Source of the DNA: Prostheceraeus crozeri
Taxonomy: Eukaryota > Platyhelminthes > Polycladida > Euryleptidae
Length of the DNA stretch: 64,000 nucleotides
NCBI GenBank assembly: GCA_907163375.1
Contig: CAJQUW010014798.1
Location: forward strand, 372,001-436,000
Direction of reading: 5' to 3'
The notes under the pieces are model-generated. The model was not told the DNA's origin. It did no database searches and saw only the letters and a program-made list of their open reading frames with translations. A program made the position numbers and the translations under genes. Numbering within the stretch: the first letter of the stretch is position 1; each line of letters opens with the position of its first letter. Positions 24,191 through 64,000 of the stretch are shown here, one piece after another.

Positions 24191-24785
24191 GATCTATGAT
24201 AGAATGTTTCCTTTGCAATAAGATCACCTCCAGTTTCAAACAGTTGAATTATCTCAATATCGTTTAGTTTGCGTGCATCCTCGTGAATGGAGGCACACCC
24301 TTGCAAAGTTTCTATCTTATTTAATGATTCTTTTTTTCCCTTTTATCTTTTTGTTCTTCCTTTGGCAAAATATGCACAATTCCTGCAGTACATTAGAGGA
24401 GCTGGTTGGCATAAGACTCAAATTTGACCGAGTTGCACGTGTATCAGTTAACTCAGATGAGTCTTCATTATCATGTTGCATTTCTGATGCGGATCTCTTT
24501 ACAGCTGAGAATTTTGATAGACAATCGGAGTGGTAGAACATCTGTTGCTGAGAAATATCGGGATATGTTTTATTCAGAAACTGGTTAGTACATCGTTGGT
24601 AGACATCAGATGCTTTAAGCGATCTGCGTGTTGCTGCGCGAGTTACGGTTTCTAATGTCTTGTGGTTGAATGGTTTAAGGGAACCCTCATTACCGCCAAT
24701 ATTTAGGCAAAGGAAACATTTCGATTGTTCGGGTATATTTGCAGATGCCTCAGATATTGATGTTCCTAAAAATAGAGGCGCTTAT
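24187..24785 (-). pseudogene. Paired zinc-finger N-terminal region of the transposon protein
   Basis: The reverse strand reads two C-x-x-C ... H-x-x-x-C units. The first has CFLC at 24707-24718 and later FYHSDC. The second has CIFC at 24365-24376 followed by a lysine-rich run, then, after a one-base frame change in an A-run near 24345, a segment ending FYHRSC at 24187-24201. Such paired fingers would bind the element's ends. The open frame begins after a TAA near 24785. A splice acceptor-like TCTTTAACAG lies just upstream, so a first exon may be missing. Confidence 0.55.
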
Positions 24786-25995
24786 AAGTCGTTTGCTGTT
24801 AAAGACAGGCATCGTTTCTTGAATTACTACTCCATATTTACATAATGGTTGTACAATTACGTGTTGAATATTGCATAGATAATTCATTGGATGTTATATA
24901 TAAACAATGTTATACATGTATGCCAATATATTAAACAATGTTAAATGTTATATAGTTTGCAATGAAAATTTCATTCATTATATTGCATAATAAGAAAATG
25001 GAAGCCTTTATATGAAACATTCAAAACTGTCAACATCAAATGGGGAATTACGAGTATGCAAGTTTCATTACATTACACAAGATCATTGTTTTCGTATTTA
25101 TTTCGGTCATTTAGTTTTCCATTTATTTAGCATGGAGATATCGATCGAATTATTTCAGATTTACTTTACTATATAAACAAATCTCACTCCACTGTGATTT
25201 ATGACTTTAAAAGTAAATATTTAATGTCGTGTTATAATCTCAAGGTATTGAGATACACTTTCTTTAATTAAATTAAGAGATAATTAAAAGATTTTATCTC
25301 GTAACGAAGAGCTTATAACAAGAAAATTATTTCTTTTTTCACTTTCATAAAATACTGAAGGAGTTAACAAGTATTTTTTAGCATTTATTTATTGAAGACA
25401 TGAATCCACAACTCTCGTACTTGACAATCAAGCGTGCACGATGTCAATAATCTGTCCATGTATACTGTATAGTCTCTGTAGTTTACGTTTCAAGTACATG
25501 AAGCTTACCTGCTAGCGTTCTCTCGAAATCCTCTTCCATATGCTCGGAAATATACTCGATTATCAAAAAAGAACGATCACTTCATTAATCCGATATTCGA
25601 TCGATGTGAACAGCGTGGAGTCGTTACTAATACAAAAGCACGTGACACGGCTTCTTAATAAGAATGTCCAGGTCTTATTACCCAATACCGGACAGATCAT
25701 TTTAATTGGTGGAGCTAATTGAATTCCTGAATTTCTTATTCTCACATGTGAGCAATTAATCAACTTTATGTTTATTGTCCAACGCTTTCCGCATCTCGTC
25801 TCGGTATCGTCTTACATGCGCCTTTGACCTCTTTTGTAGCTCACAGTTCACGGACGTGTAACCTCTCGATTTTTAAGATGGTGTTTGCAAAGAAATAAAG
25901 CAACATCGAATGACCGCCTAGAGAACTACACGCCTTCTCTCTCTAATCGAACCTGAACCGGGAACCTTTAACTTTTGATAACCCTTTCTCTCACA
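24786..25995 (-). other. 5' non-coding part of the 7.2 kb element
   Basis: About 1.2 kb of AT-rich DNA between the presumed gene start and the right inverted repeat. No conserved coding is seen. It should hold the transposase promoter and perhaps an upstream exon. Confidence 0.45.
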
Positions 25996-26549
25996 AATGC
26001 GATGTGGGATAGATTTGATGACAGTGAATATGGCTGTAGGAGACTGGGCCTTGGATAATTGCTTTGTTCTTCTCAAAAGAAGCAGTTCATAGAATGTATG
26101 AGTCTCGGAGACTAATTTGTCGCGTGTTATGGGAAATGATTGCATTTCTTCTAAAGAGATCTTGTTATTAGCAGATAATTTCTTGTCCTTTAAACCGAAA
26201 CAAGATGCGGTAAACTATATATATATATATAAGTATATATATGTAGTTATATATATAAACGTGTGGGAGTTGAGGTAAATAGTTATTTGCTGTAGGTAAA
26301 GAGGACCTACATTTTACAGTAGTTATGCCTATATATACGTATTTTGTCTTAGAATCAGATTTATCTGAATAGCCAATTGATGGGCTTACTTTAGACGTTG
26401 CTGTCGGGTCTTTGGCCCCACTCAAAGTTGCTGTCACATATCAATCCGAAATCAGCACCATTAAGGCCACCTTTTGGCATTGGTTTTGGCCTGCCCGCTT
26501 CTCAAATGTTTTGGACCATATTTTCGGGCCCGAAAATAGGCCCTAGTGT
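25996..26549 (-). repeat. Right terminal inverted repeat of the 7.2 kb element
   Basis: Reverse complement of the left repeat with roughly 1% differences by eye outside indels. It has one copy of the 147-bp unit and a TATATA microsatellite expansion near 26215-26255 that the left copy lacks. The terminal 20-bp palindrome is at 26519-26538. Confidence 0.85.
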
Positions 26550-27946
26550 CCCAAAGCCCCAACCCGACCCCGGCAGCAACTCATTTTCGTGACTTGCGCA
26601 TGAGTACACGCAGCTTCAATACTTCAAACCTTTGCCTGCTTCTCAAGTACCAACTCGCCCCGGGCTCCCCGACTATGAGGCATCCGATCGTCTCTTTCAA
26701 CCGTGCCGATCAGAACATCGTCGAACGCACTGCCTAGTAGCTTGCCACAATTGGGTTGCCCTAATCTTTTAATCACATTTTTGAAGTCATATTTAACGAT
26801 GAAGGGTTGCGATGAGCACTGATTCACTGAATCTGTACCGTCATCCATGAAATCAGTCTATGTCATCCTTGAAATTCGTTCTGAACCTCCTGGAATTTTC
26901 GCCCAAACCTGTAATTTTATGGAAAATCGACCTGGCTCAGCGTACAAAACGTGGGTGCACCATCAGCTTTATGTATGAAGTTTTTATTTAAGAACTAACG
27001 ATGGCTATTATATCAGAAGACGAAAAATTTTGTCGAAATCAATGGTTAATACAATTTCGAACTATCCTCCAATCACAGATAGAAGTCTTAGAATTTATTT
27101 TTGTCACGGTTTTGTTATTTGTGAAAACTCACACGAGGCATGTGTTTCTATGTTTTGTCGGTCTGAAAATATTGATTTGGATGCAATAATTAGAAAAACA
27201 ATAAGTCGATTGAGGGACATGTTTTGGAGAGGTAGCAATCAATCATCTTTAAGTTTTTAAGCCTGTTATTCTTTTCAATAATGCATCACATATAACAAGA
27301 ATGCTTTTTTCTTCTGGTCTTTTCATGGTGAATGGATGCTGCAGTGTGACTTCGATCCAACTCCATTAAATAGCCACTATGTCTAGGCTTAGATGCAGTG
27401 AGCTTATTGTTATAAGCATAGTTTATGACTATGCTTATTGATGACTACATGCTCCAGTCCAATCGATATCGATAGCTCCGTCGTGTAAAAATGAGACGAT
27501 AGCTAGATACCTATATAATTAATGTACCTTATTATTCACCTTATGCACACTGATCCGTGTTTTACATCAGTTGCAACAGAGAGCATTGATTTGCTCAGAG
27601 GGTTCCAAATTTATCAATTTTGGGACCTTCTTTGCCCAAGTTCACCGTTAAATAGGATTTTTAATAAATGACTTTTGAATGGTGTAACCATAGTTGTACA
27701 GATAAAATTCATGGAAAAACACAACCATGAAGCTTTATAGATTATAGACGCTTCATCAACCAAGTCCAAGAGACCCTTCTTACAAGGTCCATATAGTTTC
27801 TTAGAAGCGTAGCAATTTCGATGTCACTTGTCTCCACGAAAATATATGTTAAGGAAGGACTAAGTATAGGCCTGGACCTACATGCATAGAAAAGGCTAGT
27901 GTGTTATATCGTTATTTATTTATGAACATCTGCTCTGTTAATAATT
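26550..27946. other. Anonymous DNA, no gene seen
   Basis: 26550-26850 is GC-richer with open frames on both strands but no motif I know. 26860-26925 carries CCTGGAATTTT- and CCTTGAAATT-like blocks reminiscent of the inner part of CAGGGTGTCTAC-ended elements. Nothing else is recognised. Confidence 0.4.
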
Positions 27947-27990
27947 CAGGGTGTCTACAAAATCCTATAATTGAGTCGCAGATGTTTTTG
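27947..27990 (+). mobile_element. Lone end of the CAGGGTGTCTAC family
   Basis: CAGGGTGTCTACAAAATCC matches the tip of the 15146-18714 element at its first 12 bases. No partner right end was found downstream, so it is a solo end or a badly decayed copy. Confidence 0.4.
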
Positions 27991-28306
27991 TTGGCACGCT
28001 GCAACATTGTCTGATTTTATTGGGGATATTCGCAGTTCATGAGTGTGCTTTTGAAGCGGAATTTTTTGACTGTACTATTGTTATACTCGCTGATAAGATG
28101 TAGATGTGAATGTGAATCCGAAAGTCATCTGAAAATATGCTTAAACCACTATGCTTGCGCATTCAATGTGCTCCGATCAGCAAGTATCAGTAGGCCTAAT
28201 AAAAACTCACTATGTACCGAATTAAGATACAAATTACCGACAGGATTTCGTGCATGGTTCTTCACATTTCTTTTTAGTGGCCATACTATGATATTTGTAT
28301 TACTAA

Positions 28307-28560
28307 AGAGGCTTTCACACGTATGCGCATTCGATTCCGAATCACGGTGAATAGAATATTTTCCTATGCGCCACCAGTCGTCCTAGCTTCTCACAAAAAT
28401 TCGCAGCAGTTCGCATAGTTCTTCAGAGTTCGCCAACTGACGGAGAATTTTTTGAAATTTCCAAAACCATTCACATACTACGGCGATATGGCCACGAACC
28501 GATTGCAAATTTTAATTCGCTGTGATTCGCGATCGAATTCGCATACGTGTGAAAGCCCCT
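28307..28560. mobile_element. PIF/Harbinger-type MITE, 254 bp
   Basis: The left end AGAGGCTTTCACACG and the reversed right end AGGGGCTTTCACACG start an inverted repeat of about 55 bases. TAA stands outside both ends (28304-28306 and 28561-28563), the typical Harbinger target. The interior is non-coding with repeated TTCGC motifs. Confidence 0.7.
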
Positions 28561-28563
28561 TAA

Positions 28564-30284
28564 TAATCAGATATCTTAAAGGCAATTGTGACAGTCACGC
28601 GTCTTAAAGCATGTGATTTGGTTACATATTCAGATATCGAAAGCCCGATTTCAAGCAGGCGCTCTGAAAACTGTCATATTACATCGCTTTGGCTATTGTA
28701 TTCCATCGGGCAATCAGCGGTGGAATAACACTTAGCGTCAGAAAGCTGGGAAGCCAGGATCCACCTCGATCTTAATATCTCTGCTAAGTATGCTTCTAAA
28801 GAGATCATGCTACGTTACTTGTCAGTCATGGATAGTAAGAGCGACAGCAACCTTGACGAAGTTTAAAATGCATTATTTGCTTGAGCCGATATGCGACTGA
28901 ATTAATCACATGGCCTAATATCGAACAAGTGAGCGAGCATCCTTGCGATTTTCGCAGCTGTGCCCTACGCGGGCTACCAGTACGGAAGATTTCAATAACA
29001 GTGCTTACTGATGGATGTCTAATTCTCTATTTGTAATTTGGATATATGCTCATATATTTGGGCTACAGAAGAATTTCGGAAACTGTTTCACAACTGTGTC
29101 GACTTAGCATGCGACGTAACCTTAGGAAAGTGGAAATCAAATTTACGGTAATGAATCTATTGTTACCAGCAGAAGAAAATATCAGGGATAAGAACTCTTA
29201 ATGGAAGTCTCTAATTGGGGCCTTAATACGTCTGGCTAATCTTCTTCGATTTTTTTGGGGATTTTTTGAAATATGAATTTCAGAGTGGACCCATTCTCCG
29301 ACTGCCTCATTCTCAATCATGAAAAGTAAGCAAACATCCAAGCATGAGAATCAAACAGCACATTAAGAATTGTACGTGTGATTTTTATTACTGCCTGTTA
29401 TTTAATAATTCTCGTATTTTCCACTCTATCAAACATGTCTTATATTCTGCCGACGAGGATATAGGGACGAAACAGCTCTTTTTTAGGATGCTCACTGTTT
29501 AGGATGTGATTAATCTTCGCCTAATATTTTGGTGAACCAATCCACCTCAAATATCAGCGACGGCACGAATCTTTTGTTAAGGGTCACATATACATAGTTC
29601 AATTTTGGCATTGCTGACATTGCAACAAAATACAAAAATCGACAAGTGCCGGTCAGTTTGTGAAGTTTTCACCATCGGTCGTCGAAATCGTGACCTGTTC
29701 TGTCCTTGAAGTATGGTGCTTGAAGCTCCCTGATCTCTCCGCTATCGCCGCTTATGACATCACCACGAAGAAGCAACCACCACGAAAATTTAAAGAACTA
29801 ATAGCGGCATTATTCGCATAAGCATTCCACTGTTGCCGACAATCAAATATACTGCATCAGTGGCTTGACTATACATCTGTTTTTCTTTGAAGAACCATCG
29901 CTACGTATTTAACAATCAGATGTTGTCATTCAAGTGATCTCAGATGAGTCAGGATAAAATTGAAGGGATATCCAGCGCAATGACGCAGTGACATTGCTGC
30001 AAGACATTTCGTCTCAGCGGTATCGATTCTGATAGTCCCATTGTTAATGTTATGCTTCACTTAGGCGTTTGAGATCGACTTGCAAAATTACATTTATTTC
30101 CCTCAAAGAGTTCTTTAAATGTATTGTACGTCGATTATATTCTTATTCTGTCTGATTTTGCACTTATTCTATCACGTAGGTCTGTTGCATTATATGCATA
30201 AAACATGGAATCACAAGTTTTGAATCGTGCATCTCGCATTTGAACACCAAAACAGCTTAATCAAATAGAGCGACATCGATTTCA
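28564..30284. other. Region upstream of the reductase start codon
   Basis: No second gene, repeat or clear core promoter seen. The sequence just before the ATG, GATTTCAG then GTAAA, looks like a splice acceptor, so a non-coding or leader first exon probably lies in this region or further upstream. Confidence 0.4.
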
Positions 30285-30290
30285 GGTAAA

Positions 30291-62450
<32,160 letters not shown>

Positions 62451-62851
62451 GTGAGTAGTCTGTTCCAACGATATGGAATCGGAATGTCATGTACTTGTTT
62501 GATAACTCGGATGACAATCCATTCTGCTAGATCGAGTAGCATAACTACTATCAATTTCTGCGACATTGTCAACCCTGCCGATGGGAATGTCCGTGCACCC
62601 ATTCCACATGGGCCATTGATGGGGAAATATTCGACTAGTAGTTGGTTGTGGTCAATAGGCGACTACCTAATATTACTTGTAGATCATAGTCTGCTACTAC
62701 ATCAGTTATATAGCGTGAAGAAAAATAACATAAACTGCATCCAAGTGAATGAAAGCACGAAATGTATTGTGAGGCATGAAAGTTGCAGTAATTGCTTACA
62801 GAGCCATCTCATGTGCACAGCAGTGCTCGCATGCAAAGCATGACTATATTC

Positions 62852-63640
62852 CAGGGGTTCTCAACACGTGGCCCGCGGGCCATTTTGTGGCCCGCAAGCT
62901 TGTTGGCGGTGGCCCGCGATGAAACGAGTGAGCAAGACATGCGTATATTTGGCGGCTTGTCAATTGAGCTTGTCTATCAGTTTAAGAACAGCTAATTTGT
63001 AGCGCACGGCGACAAACGTGATGTGCGCGCGCTATTTCTCCCACTCAATTCAATGAGAAGTTCTGTAGAGAAGAGTGAAGCAAGCTGCAGCCGTAGCAAA
63101 CAGATCATACATGTCAATTGTTAAAAACTTACATAGCTGAAGTTCAAATCGATTTTGACAATCGATTTCAAGATTTTAATGACCTTATTCATTTGATAGG
63201 ATTTATGAGAAGTCCTGTAGAAGCAAATGTTGAAATCTGTGCAGGTCAATTCGAAAAATTTGGAGTGAATGGAGCTGTTGGTGAGCTGCAATTGATTGCG
63301 CTGAGAAATAGTGGTGTTGTTCAAGAATGCGTTAGAGGTGCAACAACTATGGTTGATACGTGGTTTGACATTCCTGAGGATGAGAAGTATGCCGATATTC
63401 GACGATGTGGACTTAGGCTTCTTGCAATGTTCGGATCAACTTACCACTGTGAGTCTTCGTTCTCTACACTCAACTACATAAAAAAGAAATATCGATCACG
63501 CTTGACTAACGCAAATGTACAAAACATGATGCGTCTTGCATTAACCGGTTTGAAACCAAGATTCGTCAAGTTGACAAAAGCAAAGCCTGGACAAGTTTCT
63601 CACTGACACAATTAATAGCATTTATGATGTTTTGGATGAA
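62852..63640 (+). mobile_element. Internally deleted hAT element in a TGR intron
   Basis: It begins CAGGGGTTCTCAAC followed by GTGGCCCGCGGGCC, a very common hAT tip. About 260 bases later comes only the C-terminal part of a hAT transposase (63118-63606). The middle of the transposase is missing. No matching right tip occurs before the window ends, so the 3' boundary is approximate. Confidence 0.65.
63118..63606 (+). pseudogene. hAT transposase C-terminal dimerisation domain
   Basis: 162 codons, uninterrupted. The second half contains YADIRRCGLRLLAMFGSTYH, then CESSFSTLNYIKKKYRSRLT, then MMRLALTGLKPRF. This is the classical hAT C-terminal dimerisation region, closest to the branch related to vertebrate GTF2IRD2/ZBED5-type genes. 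The BED zinc finger and most of the catalytic core are absent, so the first methionine is not the natural start. The reading frame is clean, so the internal deletion is probably recent. A host exon is less likely given the hAT tip 260 bases upstream. Confidence 0.75.
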
Positions 63641-64000
63641 GCCATTTCTATTTTTCTGTTGCAATTTATAATTATAATATCATTATTGGATTATCATCAT
63701 TCTTCTCAATTTAAACAAGGAGTGTTTATATTCATGTACACATGCATACATAATATGTAATATTTCCCAAAACGTTAGCATTCATCCAATGAATGTATGC
63801 CTCCCTCCCTCTATCTATCTATAAGCGTTGCATATTTTGTGAATGCGCATTAGGTTTCAACAAAAACGATAAACTCTCACTGGCAATAAATTTTCAAAAC
63901 CACATGCGTTTTGTAAAAGTATACATGTATACAGAGTTACAGATCTATCCTATAAGCTAGGTAAGCTTATATAGTACCTTCTAATTATGCCAATAGGTCC
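63641..64000. other. Anonymous end of window (inside TGR)
   Basis: AT-rich, with a short CTCC/CTAT simple-sequence run at about 63800-63822. No further exon recognised before the edge. Confidence 0.5.

Larger units (their letters stand above)
19310..26542 (-). mobile_element. 7.2 kb Academ-like transposon (zinc fingers, DDE, XPG nuclease)
   Basis: Long inverted repeats (19303-19967 and 25996-26549) frame one minus-strand gene (about 24785 to 20182). The tip can be read two ways. If it starts GGCCTATTTT, then CTAG flanks both sides (19306-19309 and 26543-26546) as a 4-bp target duplication. If it starts ACACTAGGG, no duplication is evident. A zinc-finger/DDE/XPG combination with a 3-4 bp target fits the Academ superfamily best. 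The inverted repeats differ at only a handful of sites outside two indels, so the copy is fairly young, yet its gene carries about five reading-frame breaks. Classification rests on motif memory and should be treated as provisional. Confidence 0.7.

Overview
The window is AT-rich, intron-rich metazoan DNA. One host gene is supported: a thioredoxin glutathione reductase (TXNRD3/TGR type) on the + strand. Seven coding exons between 30291 and 62450 join in frame and give the glutaredoxin domain followed by the start of the thioredoxin-reductase domain. The gene runs off the right edge. Its presence, the long introns, the many DNA transposons and the recurrent TAGGCCTA core suggest a non-insect, probably marine, invertebrate. 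I cannot name the species.

Layout. 1-560 is a GC-rich unidentified piece. 0.6-14.7 kb is mostly anonymous, with a TTAA-flanked MITE-like element (3861-4765), decayed hAT-like coding (about 6.2-7.8 kb), a tRNA-derived SINE (6667-6850), a 1.56 kb hAT-type element with near-matching 8-bp target repeats (9583-11142) and a 62-bp mini-transposon (14699-14760). 14.7-26.6 kb is a transposon cluster. A hAT-like element (15146-18714) has a young foldback inserted in it (15521-16265). Beside it lies a 7.2 kb element (about 19310-26542) with inverted repeats of roughly 0.55-0.66 kb. That element carries one long minus-strand gene made of paired zinc fingers, an RNase-H/DDE-like transposase region and an XPG/FEN1-like nuclease region, best matched to the Academ superfamily. 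27.9-30.3 kb holds a lone element end, a Harbinger-type MITE and the unmarked region upstream of the reductase.

The reductase introns carry a full-length mariner-type element (40578-41879), three foldbacks (42.7, 50.1-50.8 and 60.3-60.5 kb), a LINE fragment with a 46-bp target duplication (57306-57790), a repeat cluster with a hammerhead-like hairpin (37.2-38.1 kb), a mariner fragment (49.2-49.6 kb) and, at the right edge, an internally deleted hAT element (from 62852).

The reductase exons work together as one enzyme: a CPFC glutaredoxin active site feeds an FAD-binding reductase core with the CVNVGC redox pair. The transposons are independent of it, except that those in its introns must be transcribed in its pre-mRNA. 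The strongest candidate for something poorly described is the zinc-finger/DDE/XPG element. Second is the foldback family ending in TA-GTCCGG. All identities were judged by eye.
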